DNA of 64,000 nucleotides from Aselliscus stoliczkanus (taxonomy: Eukaryota > Chordata > Mammalia > Chiroptera > Hipposideridae), in the NCBI GenBank assembly GCA_033961575.1, contig CM066728.1, positions 36,704,352-36,768,351 of the forward strand, written 5' to 3'. Below, one piece after another: positions 12,420-24,819 of this stretch. The first letter of the stretch is position 1. Each line of letters starts with the position of its first letter. A program made the translations under genes and the position numbers. Below the pieces are notes generated by a model. It had not been told where the DNA came from. It searched no databases and saw only the letters and a program-made list of their open reading frames with translations.

Positions 12420-12787
12420 TGTCTTGGTCCATTCAGGTTGCTATAACAAAAACTCCACAGACTTGGTGGCTTAGGCAACAAACATTTGTCTCACACAATT
12501 CTGGAAGCTGGAAGTCCAAGGTCACAGTGCTAACAGATTCAGTTTCTGGTGACCATCTGCTTCCTGGTTCCTAGTTGGCCATCTTCTCATTGTGTTTTCA
12601 CATGGCAGAAAGGACAAGAGAGAGAGCTGTCTGGGGTATATTGTTTATAAGGGCACTAATCCCATTCATGGGAGCTCTACCCTCATGACCTAATCCCTTC
12701 CTAAAGGACCCACCTCCTAATATCACAGTGGGGATTAGGTTTCAACATAGGAATTTTGAGGGAAACACAAAATTTCAGTGTACGGCA
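12420..12787 (-). mobile_element. ERVL-MaLR solo LTR (MST/MLT type)
   Basis: Opens 'tgtcttggtccattcaggttg' and 'ctataacaaaaactccacag', then 'ggaagctggaagtccaagg', 'cttcctggttcctag', 'ttataagggcactaatcccattcatgggagc', 'cacctcctaatatcacagtg', and ends 'aatttcagtgtacggca'. Same type and orientation as 8815-9193. The TG...CA ends on the plus text define the boundaries. Confidence 0.9.
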
Positions 12788-13644
12788 CCTCCAAAGTCAG
12801 ACTTCTATCACCACCAGTTAAGGCAAATGCCCAGGAGGGCAGAAGGAACTTCTGTCAGGTAGTCCAAGCTGAGCTGTGATAATATCCTCAACCACATCAC
12901 TTGAGCTGTGTTGGAGCCTCACAACAGTTTGGTGAAAAAGTTTCCTCACTGCCTCTAGAAATGTGCAGGCTCATCCATGTGTCACCAGCAAGGTGCCCTC
13001 TCCTCTATGTTATCAAACAACCTTATTCAACCTAATCATTGCTGAGCGCATAAATCACAATAAATGTTGACGCATAAAGTGAGACTGATTAGAGGAAACA
13101 AGCATACACTAAGGGACCCATTAAAGAAGATCATCAGATTCCTTGATATGGAAACATTTGTGTATTTACCTCTTTATTGGGCTGGGGATTATCTTGGCCC
13201 ATGGAGAAACTGACCTCCATAAACCCCTACCAGAATGATTTGCCATCTATCCAGCTCTGGGCCACATGCGAAGCCTGCTTTTTTCCAAATAAAAGTATGC
13301 TTTTATCCCGGCAGCCACCAAGGAAAAGCAATAAAAAGTAATTAACACTGTTTCCATTTTATCCTCATTTGTTAGAAATATAATTAGATCCAAGTGGAAC
13401 GGAAGCCTTGCCATTGTGGTCAATCTCACTGTGCTTTATAATGGCTTGGTGATTAGGCCAGGTAAGGAGGCCAGCAACATGAAATGACATTTACTTTACA
13501 ACCTTACCTAAGTGTAAAAAGGAAAATATTTGTTGAGAAAGTCAATGATGGTTACCATAACCAAGTAAAAATGTCCTCAATATTTCTGAGATAGTAAAAA
13601 TTATGCTTTTTCTGGTAAATACAAGAAAGGAAATGTGAATGGTC
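12788..13644. other. Unplaced sequence with a conserved-noncoding candidate
   Basis: No repeat recognised. About 13150-13470 has balanced composition and no low-complexity text, and would be a reasonable segment to test for deep conservation. No splice-flanked frame is visible. Confidence 0.4.
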
Positions 13645-13800
13645 ATTATATAATAGTGAATATTTATGGAGCATACAATATGTGCCAGGTACTTTGTTAA
13701 AAGTTTGCATGAATTATCTCTTTTAATTTTCATAAATATTCAATGAATAAGTTACTTTTAGTATTTTCATTTTACAGATGAGAAAACAATTTATGGCTTT
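13645..13800 (-). mobile_element. MIR SINE
   Basis: Antisense MIR order: 'gaatatttatggagcat', 'atatgtgccaggtactttg', 'aattatctcttttaattttcat', 'attttcattttacagatgag', 'aaaac'. Confidence 0.9.
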
Positions 13801-14111
13801 TTCTGTGTTTTCTTTTGGAGTGGGTCATTCCACTGATTTGTAAGAGGGTAAAAGAGTTCGCCAAGACTAAGGTCTTCCCTTATAAAGCAACTGAGGCAAT
13901 AAAAACAAACAAACAATTTTTTTTGAGAATCCAGTAGCTTAGATAAGAACTAATGAAAAGCAAAATAAGGACTCAAATACTGGTATATTGATACCAAAGC
14001 TCATATTTGTAAGGATTTTGTTATGTCGTCTTTTATGTTGTTTCATTGTTTGGCTAACTCAGCAGCGAAGGACATTATAGTCCATATGTTCAGAGCCTAT
14101 ATGGATCATCT

Positions 14112-14216
14112 TTTTTTTTTTTTGAGGGCAGTGTCTTTAGCCCTCATATGTGGAACCGAACCAGGGCCGCTAGCTTCCCAAGCCAGCGCTTAACCACTGC
14201 GCCACTCGGCCGGCCC
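14112..14216 (-). mobile_element. Family A tRNA-derived SINE, short form
   Basis: On the minus strand: head 'gggccggccgagtggcgca', B-box-like 'ggttcggttcc', then '...cactgccctc' and an A-tail (the T-run at 14112-14123). Flanked by TGGATCATCT at 14102-14111 and 14217-14226, a 10-bp target-site duplication. Complete at both ends and one of six short copies that all stop at the same base. Confidence 0.95.
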
Positions 14217-14639
14217 TGGATCATCTATTTAAAAGTCTCTTACCACATATATTTAGGGCAACTATCATCAAATAAATTAATTACTACTGTGTATTTCTTT
14301 GAAGTGGAAATTTTCTTAAAATTGAAGCATATGAAGGAGCCATTGAACTATAATTTAATTTGCTGTTGATGAAAAATGTGAATCACGATCTCAGGGAGTT
14401 AGAAGACATATTAGTCATCTTGTAACAACCTGGATCCAATGGGGGCATTCTATCTGTAACATCCCCAGTGGAAAATCATAGTAGCTCTGGCAACAGGCAC
14501 TCTTCTTGTTAACACTTCAAGATCCAAATCAAGAAGTCATTCCTGCATAAGTATCTCCCTAACGAATATGTTAAGACTTCTTTGAATGTTTTTAATCAGA
14601 ATATCAGAGTTTTACATAGAGAGGATCATATAATTTTTT

Positions 14640-14850
14640 TCTCTCTTTCTCTTTATTTTCTTTCTGTGTTTATTGAGATATGATTGGCATATAACATTGT
14701 GTAAATTTAGGTGTACAATATGATTTGGTAAATGTATATTTTGTGATGATTAGGTTAACAATAGCTAATATTAAAATAGAATAACTATAACAATATACTA
14801 AATAAAATTACGTGGATGTGATCTCTCTCTCAAAATGTTATTGTATCGTA
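14640..14850 (-). mobile_element. Old L1 3' UTR fragment
   Basis: 'tgtttattgagatatgattgg', 'catataacattgtgtaa', 'ttaggtgtacaatatgattt' and 'ggttaacaatagc' are the antisense text of L1M-type 3' UTRs. Preceded by a pyrimidine-rich stretch. Confidence 0.65.
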
Positions 14851-15037
14851 CTCACCTTCTTGTGATAATGTGAGGTAATACAGCACCTACATGAGATAAA
14901 CTGAGGTACTCAGTGTGCAATTTAAAACTTATGAATTGTTTATTTCTGGAAGTTCCCATTTAACACTTTTGGACCACTGTTAACTACAAATAACTGAAAT
15001 TACAGAAAGCAAAACCACAGATAAGGAAGGATTACTG
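14851..15037 (-). mobile_element. Tigger-like (MER44/Tigger7 group) DNA transposon end
   Basis: Antisense text 'gaattgtttatttctgga', 'ccactgttaactacaaataac', 'agaaagcaaaaccacagat' and 'aaggaaggattactg' ends at 15037 next to TA. This equals a terminal sequence CAGTA(A)TCC...TTATC of pogo/Tigger elements on the minus strand. Only one end is present and no transposase remains. Confidence 0.7.
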
Positions 15038-15044
15038 TATACAA

Positions 15045-16385
15045 TGCAGCATTAACTAGAGTCGCCATGTGTAAATTTGATCCCTAGATGGCTTTGCTCC
15101 ATGTTCAAGTGAGGACACCAGGTGGGCTCCCTGGTCAGGCAGGGTTGCTGACTATGTTTTGTGGTCAGGTAAGGCCAGGTATTGGGCTCTGCAATCACCT
15201 CTAGTTTGATGGGGTTGCAGGCTACGTCCCCTAGTGAGGTGGTACCATGTTGACTCCCCCGCTGGGCAGGGCTGCGGGCAGTGTTCCACAATTACTTCTG
15301 GTCTGGTAGGACCTCAGACTGTGTACTCTCTCGATGGATGATGCTGCCAGCTATGCTCTGCATTGAGGTGGGGCCGGCCACAGGCTCTGCCCTGAAGTTG
15401 GGACTCACTATCAGGGAGGCTGTTGGGTGTGCTCCACTATTGGGTGAGAATACTGGCTGGCCTCTCTGGGCAGGGCCTCCAGCTGTAGACCATGCTTGAA
15501 TGGGGATGAAGACTGTGCTATGCAGTTATGGGAGGTCTCTGTCTAGGGCTGTCTGGTCTGATGGGGCTGCAGGCTATGCTTCAAGATTAGATGGAGACAC
15601 TAACTAGGTTTCCTGCATTGATGTATTTATTGCAGGCTTTGTGTATCAGTCAAGCAGGGCTATGCGCTGGGTTTAGTTGCTGGGTGGGGTTGCAGGCTGG
15701 GCTATGTGGTTGAGTGGTAGGGCTGGAGACTATACTCAGCAGTTGGAATGACTTCAAATTTGCTCTCCTGACCAGGTAAGAATGGAGAATGGGTTACATG
15801 GCCAGTATGGCCCAGTTGGTTGAGGATCCAAATTAAGCAGAACTGCCAACTAAACCCCCTGGCTAAATGGGAACACCGGTTTAGCTCTGCAAATGGCCAA
15901 AACTCCTGGCTGGGATCTCAGGTGCTTCTGCAAGCAGGAACATGGTCTGCCAAGATCTGAGCTCTGGTTGCTATAAGCCTTGCCCCACTTCTCTGTCTCT
16001 GATTCTGCAGTGGTTGAGCTCCACCGAATCCCCCAGTGGTCCCTGCAAGCTATGACCTGAGTGAGACTCTTGGAAAGTGCCCCACAATTCTGGGGAAGGT
16101 GGATGTCCTTTTTCTCCAGAGGGATCACTCTCAATGCAGCCCTACACTGAGGGGCAGGGGGTGGGGGTGGAATGCGGCGATGTTATATGGTCAAAGTTAA
16201 ACTGCTCCTCTTAACTCTTCTAATGTGGTCCTTCTCAATCTCTGTTGTCTAGAGGGATACTTCAGCCTCATCCTCAGATTCTGGGATTTTCACAACAGTA
16301 TCTTATCTATGGATAGTCAGTTGCTAGTTGGTCTTCTTGTGAGGGAGACTTGAAGTCAGGAAGGGCCTCTGTCACCATCCTAATA
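15045..16385 (-). mobile_element. Probable old L1 5' UTR, GC-rich ladder
   Basis: Much richer in GC than its flanks. It is a ladder of degenerate units of very roughly 40-60 bp around 'ggctctgc..tgaggtggggctgc.ggct'. The ladder gives way to non-repetitive text ('ttgccccacttctctgtctc', 'aatcccccagtggtccctgc', 'ggttctgggattttcaca', with the last altered here) and ends 'cctctgtcaccatcc'. I remember this order from antisense L1M 5' ends, so I read it as a minus-strand L1 leader starting at about 16385. A non-LINE minisatellite is the alternative. Several 70-95 codon frames here are by-products of the repeat. Confidence 0.5.
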
Positions 16386-16394
16386 ATACATTCC

Positions 16395-19300
16395 CCCTCT
16401 CATATTAATGTGCAAATTGCATTAAATAACTTTGCAAATAAGAAACTAACCTTATATATCCCCATGAGCTTCATTTGATTGTAAACTATTATCTTTTCTT
16501 CCACATTGCTGGATTCAATTAGCTAATTTTTGTTAAAGATTTTTGCATTCATATTCATGAGAGAAATTGGTCTATAATTTTCCTTTCTTGTAATACCCTT
16601 GGTAGGTGTGGTAATCAAAGTAAGGTGGCCCCATGAAAAGAATTAGAAAGTGATCCCTCGTTGTATTTTCTTTGGAAGACTGTCCAAGTTGAGTGTTCTT
16701 TCTTGAGTAAATACAAGAATTTACTGGTAAAGCTATATGGATCTTTGAAAAATGTTTTAATACCAGATTTCCATTTTATTAACAGATACAAGATTATTCA
16801 TAGTTTCTGTTTCTACTATTATCACTGCTATATGATATTTTTCATAGTTTTCTATTTTACTCAAATTATCAAATTTATTTGCCTAGAGTTCATAAAATTC
16901 TCTTTATCTATGAAGTAAAATCTGTAGTCCTATCTTGCTCACTCTCTCTCTTCTGTTCCATCTTCCCTCCTTAATCATGCTTAATGGCTAAAAGTTTATC
17001 AGTTTCAGTAATCTTAAGAAAAACACGCAAAATATTTGGTTTTATTGATTCCCCATGTATGTTTTATATCATTTATTTCTTCCCTTACTGTATTATTTGT
17101 TTCAATTTTCCATAGTTTTGATTTGCTCTTCATACTCTAATACTTGAAATAAAATCTTGATATTTATTTTTATCTTTCTTATTTTCTTTAAATGCATTTA
17201 AACTGAGAATTTTCTTGCAAGTACTGATTTAGATTCATTCCAAAGTTTTGATATGCCAATATTCTTTGTCATTGCATATAAAATACTTGTTCATTTCCAT
17301 TTTGTTTGCTTCTTTTGCTCATGGACTATTTAAAAGCTTGTTGTTTAATTTGAATGAATTTTGGATTTTCCTTATGCTTTTGTTATCGATTTCTAGTTAA
17401 ATCTCAATGTAGTAATAGAACAAACTAAATAGTTTTAGTTGTTTGAAATTTTTGAGGCTTTCTTTTTGGCCCAGCGTAGTTAATTTTGGCATGTGCACAT
17501 GAAAATGATTTGAATATGAAGTCTGGTTTTAGTGTTCTATATATGTCAATTGAGCATTTGATTTTGTTTTTCAGATCTATACCATTACTGAGTTTTGTCT
17601 ACTTGTTAAATCAACTTTAATTACATGAAATTTCTGCACATCACTTTAGTTCTGTTTGTTTGATTTAGCTTCATTTGTTCTGAAGCCAGATTAAGTGCAT
17701 ATAAATTTAAGGTTGGGGTATCTTTCTATTGGATTGACCCCTTTATCATCATAAAATGCCTTTGCTTATTGCTATTCAAATCTATTTTGTCTCTTAGTAT
17801 AGCTCTTTTCTTTTGGTTATTTTTTCTGAAGTAAAATATTTTTCCAATCTTTGAGTTTAAAACATTTTATGCCTTTACAAGTAATGTGTGTCTCTGGCCA
17901 GCAGTATATCACAGATACTTTTTTGGAGCATTTAGTCTATTTATATTTAAAGTAATTTCTAATAATAGTTGGGATTATGTCTACCATCTTATTTATTTTC
18001 CATTTTGCTCACTTTACTCCCTTTCTTGACTTCTTTTGGGTTAATTATATATATTTATTATTTTATATTTCTCTTTCTGTTAACTGTTAGTCACATAGTC
18101 TTACACTCTTCTATTAACAGTATCCATAGATATTACAAAACACATCTTTAAATTATATAGTCCAATTCAGTTTATTACATTTACCACTTTGTAGTACTGC
18201 TAATATTTCAGACACTTAAACTTCTGACTTTTATTGTTGTCATACATTTTAGCTCTACATATAAATAAAACTTCACATACATTCAATATTTATACCTATA
18301 AATATTCATATATTTATCATATATTTATCTTTTATTCTTTCTAATATTTGTATTCTCTCTTGAATTTTTTTTTGTTTCTGTCTGTGACAACCCGTCTGCC
18401 TGACAAATTCTACTTAGGTTTTTCTTTTACTGCAGGCTATTGAAAAAAAGTTCTGTCAGTTTTTATCTGAACATACATGGTATTCTGAAAGATATTCCTG
18501 AAGAATGCATAATTCTAGTTTGACAGTTATTTTCATTCAGCACTTTAATGATATTATTCCACTTCCATCTGGCTCCCATTGTGTTTGTAAAGAAGTCAGC
18601 TAAATATCTATTTTTTTTTTCCTTTAAAGGTAATTTGACTGTTTTCTCTGAAGATTTGTAAGATTATTTTCTTTTCCTTTAGTTTTTTGTTTTGTTTTCT
18701 TTACCAGATTTATTATGCTGTGTCCATAGCTGAGTTTATTTGTTAAATTCTTGGATCTTTGGGTTGATGAATTTTGTTAATTTTGAGAATGCTGAATCAT
18801 TACCTTAACAAATATTACTATTGTCCATTTTGTCTTCTCCTTTTAGGACTCCTCTTATACATATGTTACACACTATATATTTTAAAGTATATTCATATAT
18901 TTTTTGTCCTCTGTTCTGTTCTATTCATTATTTTCCCTCAATGTGTCAGTTTGGATGCTTTCTATTAACCTGCTATGAATGAACTAATTTTGTGTTCTAC
19001 TGTAGCCAGGTAGTTTCAGGTATTGGTGTGTGTGTGTGCTGTTTTTGTGGGTTTTTTAAGTCCTAGAATGATCATTTGATTTTTATACATATCCTTTATT
19101 TATTTGGTCCTGTTCTCTAATTTCTTTATATACGATTTATAGTTAATTAAAATACTTTGCTAATTCTGTTACCTAGATCAACTGTTTTCTGCCTCTTAAC
19201 TATTTGTTATATTATCTTGCCTCTTCATAAGTCTATTAACCTTTAATTCTTTGCCAGGTATAATAAGTAGAAGAATCATAGAGGGTCCAAATCATTTTAT

Positions 19301-19584
19301 CTTTCACCATGTAGTGTTTCCTACATGTTTCAGCAAATATAGTGAGGGCATGATCATTTCAATTCAATTAGAAATTCCTTTGGGGCAAAACTATTGCAAT
19401 ATTTATAATATTCAGTCCGTTTCTATTTTTCACTGCTTTAAGGCCATACATAAATCCCTTAGATTTTCTTATTAGAACTTGTGTGACACTGTCTACTGAG
19501 TTCCAAACACTAAATGTTCCATCTCCATTCTTTATAAGTTTCCATCACTATATCTAGCCCCCAAGTAAGTGTCTCGAATTGCTG
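16395..19584 (-). mobile_element. Old L1 (L1M type), ORF2 through ORF1, degenerate
   Basis: Antisense L1 text in consistent order. RT region: 'tgcattcatattcatgag' and 'attggtctataattttcc'. Upstream ORF2: 'gttttgatttgctcttc'. Endonuclease region: 'ttggattgacccctttatcat', 'ataaaatgcctttg', 'gtctctggccagcag'. ORF1 or earlier: 'tttcattcagcactttaatg', 'gtaaagaagtcagc', 'ttaggactcctcttatacatatg'. No frame survives. A long family A SINE (19597-20046) interrupts its 5' side. The next 300 bp to about 20340 may be its leader. Confidence 0.8.
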
Positions 19585-19596
19585 ACAGGTAATATT

Positions 19597-20046
19597 GTTT
19601 TGGGTTTTTTAAAAAGATTTTATTGGAGAATTGGGGGAGGGGAACAGTGTCGGGGAATCGGAGAAGGGGAACAGACAAGTTGCTGTTCTTTTGTTCTTCA
19701 GTCTAGTTGTGGAGGATGTTGCTTCACTGGCCCATGTTGATATTATTATCATTGCGCTCTTCCAGGATGAGGCAGTTGCTTGCCGGCCATTGGACAACTG
19801 CTCACGGGGGCTCACAGAAGCTCACAAAAATGCACACCAGCTGCTGGCCAGCCCCACTGCAGCCCACGCCGTCGCCATTGCCGGTGACTCACAGGACTCC
19901 AGCTCCAGGTCAAGCTGTTGGTCACCATCTTAGCTATAGAGGGCACAGTATCACTGGTCCTCATGCGGGATCTAAACTGGTGCCCTGCTACTCAGAGTTG
20001 GAGTTCCAAGCCAACTCTTAACCGATGCACCACTCGGCTGGTCCTA
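19597..20046 (-). mobile_element. Family A SINE, long form, nearly full length
   Basis: Minus strand: head 'ggaccagccgagtggtgca' near 20045, B-box region, 'cactg(t)gccctc' at about 19945, then a body of about 300 bp with 'gagctggagtcctgtgagtc', 'gtgggctgc' and 'aagagcgcaatgataataat'. The tail is 'ctccaataaaatcttttta', i.e. AATAAA followed by TCTTT. Flanks ACAGGTAATATT (19585-19596) and ACAGGTAATGTT (20047-20058) form a 12-bp target duplication with one mismatch. It sits inside an old L1. Diverged from the copies at 42106 and 46849. Confidence 0.9.
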
Positions 20047-20058
20047 ACAGGTAATGTT

Positions 20059-21600
20059 CTTGATGCAAGTTTCCTCACTGGTAGATTTTAGTTCCTAAGC
20101 ATCAAGAAACTCTGGATACTTTTTCCTTTGCATTTTAGAAGCTCTGAGCTTAGCTCCGTTGCAGCTCCAGAATTTGTTTTGGGGAAAAGAAGTGTTCGAG
20201 TCCCCCCAAGTTTCTAAAATTGCCACACCAGCCCCATTTAACTGCTAACAGCTTTGGTGGATACTCTTACCCCAGCAATGTCCTGCTGTGTCAGCAAGAC
20301 TAGTCCTCAGGTGATGCCCCAAATTGGCAGATGACCCAGGTTGAAAAATAACTGGAGGTAGTCAGCTTACTTCTTCCCTCTTGCGTGTTATTTCCACATA
20401 TCTCTCATGAATTCAAAAATAAGAATGTTTTCATTTATCTGTCCACTTCTAGGTGTTGTAGTAGGAGCATTATTCTTCCAGCATATACTATATCCTACTC
20501 AGAAACAGGTCTATTATACCCCATCAAGAAGTAGAAAAACCCACGTTATCTATCTTTTGGTTACAAGTAGTAAGCAACCCAATGCAAACTGGCTTAAGGA
20601 AAAAAAGAATTTATTGTTTCACCTAATTGAAAAGTCCATGTGTAAGGCTGGCTTCAGCTATAGACAATCTAGGTGTTAAGAAAAAAAGGTATGTGCCCAT
20701 TCCTGACTTAGTCATCACCCAAATTAAATGGCCTGAAAGTGGAGGATGCACAATTCTTCAGAGCAAAATCTGCATCATATTATTAGAGGAAAAATGAGTA
20801 CATGTTGGCAGTAAGAGCAAATTCCCACAATGCCTGACTAGTACAGGCATCATTCATCTCATCTCCTCAATTGTTATAGTTTCTACCAGCCATCTAAGCA
20901 CTGAGATGTATTATTTTGTCTTGTGTATTCCTCAGGTTAAGCTGAAACTGTTCTCCTTACTCTTTTAGTATCCAAACCAAAAAAATTCATGCTGGACTGC
21001 AAATAGATACTTAGTAAACACCTATGGTTTGGTTGACCCTGAGTTAGGTTACCTGACTGCATTTCACACTGTAGGTCAGCAAATGAAGAAGGATTCGTTT
21101 CTCAGGTTTCCACTCTAATCCTGTGCTAATACGTGCTGTCAGAAGAAAACACTTTAAAATCAGTCATGGGTTATTGTTGTATATTTTATGCAGTATTCTT
21201 TTGAAGAAAAACTAAATGAGAAAATGAGTGAGGGTGCCCAGCTAACCCCTGAGCCATTTCACTGATGTGTAATATTGGGTTAGGCATGCTGTTCTCCAAG
21301 AGACTAAATTGGGGGCTAAATGGAGACATGTCAGAAATGTAGCCCCATTTCCTCCCAAGTACTTGATGTATCTCTCCCAAAAGAAGAAATGGTTTGATTT
21401 TTTTTTTTTTATCACCTGCTTTCCACCAGAAATCTCATAAAAAAGCCTACACTTTGAGCCTGAGCTTGAAACTAGGGACTGACTTACACATTCAGTAGAG
21501 GGTTGAAATTAGCAGACCATGCTATTTTTAGTGTGTATTCAGATCCTACAGTGGCTGTGTTGACTAAAGGCATTTGAAATAGAAAAACCTAAAGGAATTT
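20059..21600. other. Unplaced sequence with a possible ancient repeat
   Basis: 20059-20340 may continue the antisense L1 leader. About 20520-20830 ('ggttacaagtagtaagcaaccc', altered 'aaactggcttaaggaaa', 'aagtccatgtgtaaggctggc') resembles a common old mammalian repeat whose class I cannot name. The remainder to 21600 holds nothing I recognise. Confidence 0.4.
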
Positions 21601-21609
21601 ATAACTTAG

Positions 21610-21790
21610 AGCAAATGCCTAGTGTGATGATAAAGTGCATGGTCACTGGAGTCAAAATCCTAGCTCTGCTGTTGCATGGCCTTGGGCCCCAGATTCCTAC
21701 CATAGAGCCATGGTGATTAATTGGAATAATGCATGTGAAGTGCTTAGCATGATGCCAGGCATAACCAATAATAAATAGTTATTATTGATT
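21610..21790 (+). mobile_element. MIR SINE
   Basis: 'gataaagtgcatggtcactgg', 'agtcaaaatcctagctctgc', 'catggccttgggcc' and 'gaagtgcttagcatgatgcc' follow MIR order. The central core is partly deleted. Confidence 0.85.
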
Positions 21791-22339
21791 TTTATTGAAT
21801 TGTGCAGGAAATGTTAGAAATAGCACCAACAACTATTTATCACAATGGTAATGAGCTAGCATGGCAATGGCCAGAGATACATGCAAAAAAAGCTAAGGAT
21901 TAAGCTGTTTTATATGTGTCATATATATTTTCCCTACACATTAAAATGCACAATCAAATTGTTCTGAATGTCTGCAGACCTAAGGGCAGAGGCCATCATT
22001 AAAAGTTACCATTAATCTTGATGGGAAAAATTAGGTGTACATTCCCTGTGGATAACTGTGTTGCTCAAGACTCAAACAGATGCCAAAGTCTACTTATACT
22101 GAAGCATACAAACTCTTATATTAAATGTCATTTTTTTCTCAACAAGTAATTAGGAAGAAGCTATGTGGAATGACTTATATTTTGTTTATTAGTTTACCCT
22201 GCATCTGTTTTTAAAGTATAACTCATCTGAGATTGGAAGCAATTAGTATGAAAGCTCTATCCATTTTTTCTGTCCCAATTTTGACTTCTCTCTTCTTTTC
22301 CTGCTTTGAATCTCATCCCTGAGAACATTCTGTTCACCT

Positions 22340-22970
22340 AGTTATCATGTATATTTATTCATTTGATTGATTTCAAAGACACATGCTATGTGCCAGGACC
22401 TACACTGCAGACATAAGAATACATTCCTGTTCACACTCCAGTGGAGGAGAAGGTAAGAAAAGAGAATATTTTAACACAGCAGTATGCACCAATTCTGAAA
22501 AAGTAATGAAATCTGAATCTTAAATGATCAATGAGAGTCACACAGACTTGTCAAGGAGTGGGGATTTGGGCATGACCAAAGGTACAGAAGCAAGAAATAG
22601 CTCAGCATGGCAAGAAACTGAAAACCATTTGATGTGTCTCAAATATGAAGTTCAAAGTAGTAAGTGGCAAAGGAATGCTGGAGAGGTGGACAAGGTCAAA
22701 ATAGTGAAGTGCCTTTCTTCCATTTTAAGGACCTCAGGCTTTTTTCTGTACATAGTGGGGAGCCACTGATGGGTCTTGAATCAGCAAGTGACATGGTCAG
22801 ATTTCATATGTAAGATAGTTTAATGAATGGAGGAGGACATTCAAGGCTATGGCTAAAGGCAACAAAGCCAGTTATGAATCTGTCCCAATAATTCAGGCTA
22901 GAAACCTGAGAGCCAGAATACAGGCAGCAGTAGTTGACAGAGTAGAGATGAGGCAAGATATGTCTACAGA
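22340..22970 (-). mobile_element. L2 LINE fragment
   Basis: Starts with the antisense L2 3' end ('acacatgctatgtgccagg', 'cacactccagtggaggagaagg'). Continues into its antisense body ('aggcttttttctg', 'ggggagccactgatgggtctt', 'gcaagtgacatggtcagattt', 'aataattcaggctagaaacctgag'). Confidence 0.8.
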
Positions 22971-23069
22971 ACATGCCGAAGCCTTCTTTGGCATCTTTTT
23001 GCAACTTCCAAAATAATCAGGTTGTTTTTAAACCCAAGGAAACATTAAAAAATCAAAGAAAGATAAAGT

Positions 23070-23085
23070 TAAATAAATAAACAAA

Positions 23086-23128
<43 letters not shown>

Positions 23129-23130
23129 AA
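23070..23130 (+). repeat. (ATAA)n microsatellite
   Basis: About 15 tetranucleotide units, nearly perfect apart from one 'aaac' near the left end. Follows an A-rich stretch with no clear parent element. Confidence 0.95.
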
Positions 23131-23681
23131 CCAATGAGTCTATATAATATATATCTTAAGGTAATTAAGTTAAGCTAGCCTCACATTTTACCAGGTATCT
23201 AAGCCCTTGTGTTTTTCCTGGCCTCTATTTGCATCTCCCTTTTAATCTGGAACAGCTCACACCTAGCACTGGAAACTTCCTCAGCAGCCTCCATTTTCTC
23301 CCCATAAGCACCATGGAGTCAGGTCTTCAGTCAGGCCTTAGATTATGAGGCCATTGCTATGCATCCTCTACCTACAACTGATGGTCAGGGTACTAGGCCC
23401 TAAGCCCTCAAACGAGAAAGCTCCTTCCTTATCTGCTTCTCAGCATCTTTTCTTGGACTTTAGGCCATTCTTCTTTATCTTTATATTTACTTCCATCATC
23501 CATCCTGATACCTTTCTTCAAAGTAGAACTTCTTGGACTTTCAACCAGAGCAGTTCTTCTTTGCACCCTGACCAATACCATTTCATTATATTCTGCACTG
23601 TTTAAGAGAAGCAGGAAAAATGGTGGGAAGACAAGTTTTATTCTTCAGTGGCAGTTGTTCTGTTCACCTACGGTTCTAAAC

Positions 23682-23899
23682 CAGGGTTTCACAAACTATG
23701 GCCCATGGGCCAAATATGGCCTGCTATCTATTTCAGTAAAGTTTTATTGAAACATAGCCACACTCATTCATTCAGGTATTTTCTCCAGCAGCATATGTGC
23801 TACGGTTGGGTAGTTGCCACAGAGAGTGGAGACAATGTGTTTCAGAGCCCTAAAATATTTACCTAATGGGCCTTTACAGAAAAAGTTTATTGACCCATT
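23682..23899 (+). mobile_element. hAT (Charlie-group) non-autonomous transposon
   Basis: A 218-bp element opening 'cagggtttcacaaactatgg' with 'cccatgggccaaatatgg', 'aaagttttattgaaacatag', and closing 'gcctttacagaaaaagttta'. Flanked on both sides by TTCTAAAC (23674-23681 and 23900-23907), the 8-bp target duplication expected of hAT transposition. The right terminal repeat has decayed. No coding capacity. Confidence 0.92.
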
Positions 23900-24481
23900 T
23901 TCTAAACTATTACTAAGCCTTATTTTTCTCTCACATTTATTCTGTAGTAAGTGCCCATGTGCTTAGAGCCTTTAGGACTCTATCCAGTTCCCTTCTACAG
24001 CTGATAGGTCCCAAACTTAGTGCCAGTTTCCTATCTGAGGACAGTTTTCACCTTCACCAACTCCCCCTTTCTCCAGTCTACCCTAGTGACCATTTAGAAG
24101 TCTACTAATAAACTCTACAACATTTCTACAGAAAATTGCTTTTTACATATGATACCAACTCAAGAAATTAGTCTGGCCGTAGGACATGAAGGAGCACTGG
24201 ATGGTTAGTTAGGTTTCTATGAAATGTTGCTATTACTTTTCTCCTTTCTTCTCTTTCATAAAAGGCATATCCACAGAGCCAAGGACATAAGACAAGGCAA
24301 AGCTGAAATACTTCAATAATCTCTATACCAGAGAATCAATTCATAATAACTAAAATTTTTCTGAACCAGCTTCCAAGGCATGTAAAAAGTCCTTTATTTG
24401 CCTGTAATACAGTAAGATAATTTACATCTGTTCTTTCTTAAAGAAGTATTTTGTTAAAAGATAATATTATTTAATAACTCA

Positions 24482-24695
24482 GGACAAGGACTCCAGAGCT
24501 ATACTGCCTGGGTCAAAATCCTACATTTGTCACTCATTTGGCTTATGTCACTTCTTCGTATCACAGTCTGCTCACCGGTGAAATGGGGATAATATTACTG
24601 TCTACCTGTCGGGTTTTATGAAGGTTATAAGACTTAATATATTCAAAGTACTTAGAACACTATTATAACATAAATATTATGTACTCAGTATTCTT
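24482..24695 (+). mobile_element. MIR SINE
   Basis: Nearly full length: 'ggactccagagctatactgcc', 'gggtcaaaatcctac', 'gtgaaatggggataatatta', 'ttttatgaaggttataag', 'agtacttagaacac'. Confidence 0.9.
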
Positions 24696-24819
24696 TTTAT
24701 ATTTATTTCCTGTTTTTATTTGTCTCTATTCTCAATGTGATGTGAGTACTTCCAATGAGAAGAGAATATGGCTACATTCTGGCTGAATTTTTCCATATCT
24801 TCTCCTTGCTAGACAAGCC

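Noticed and set aside
19631..20021. Overlapping frames of 100-104 codons
   Set aside because: Entirely within the antisense long family A SINE.
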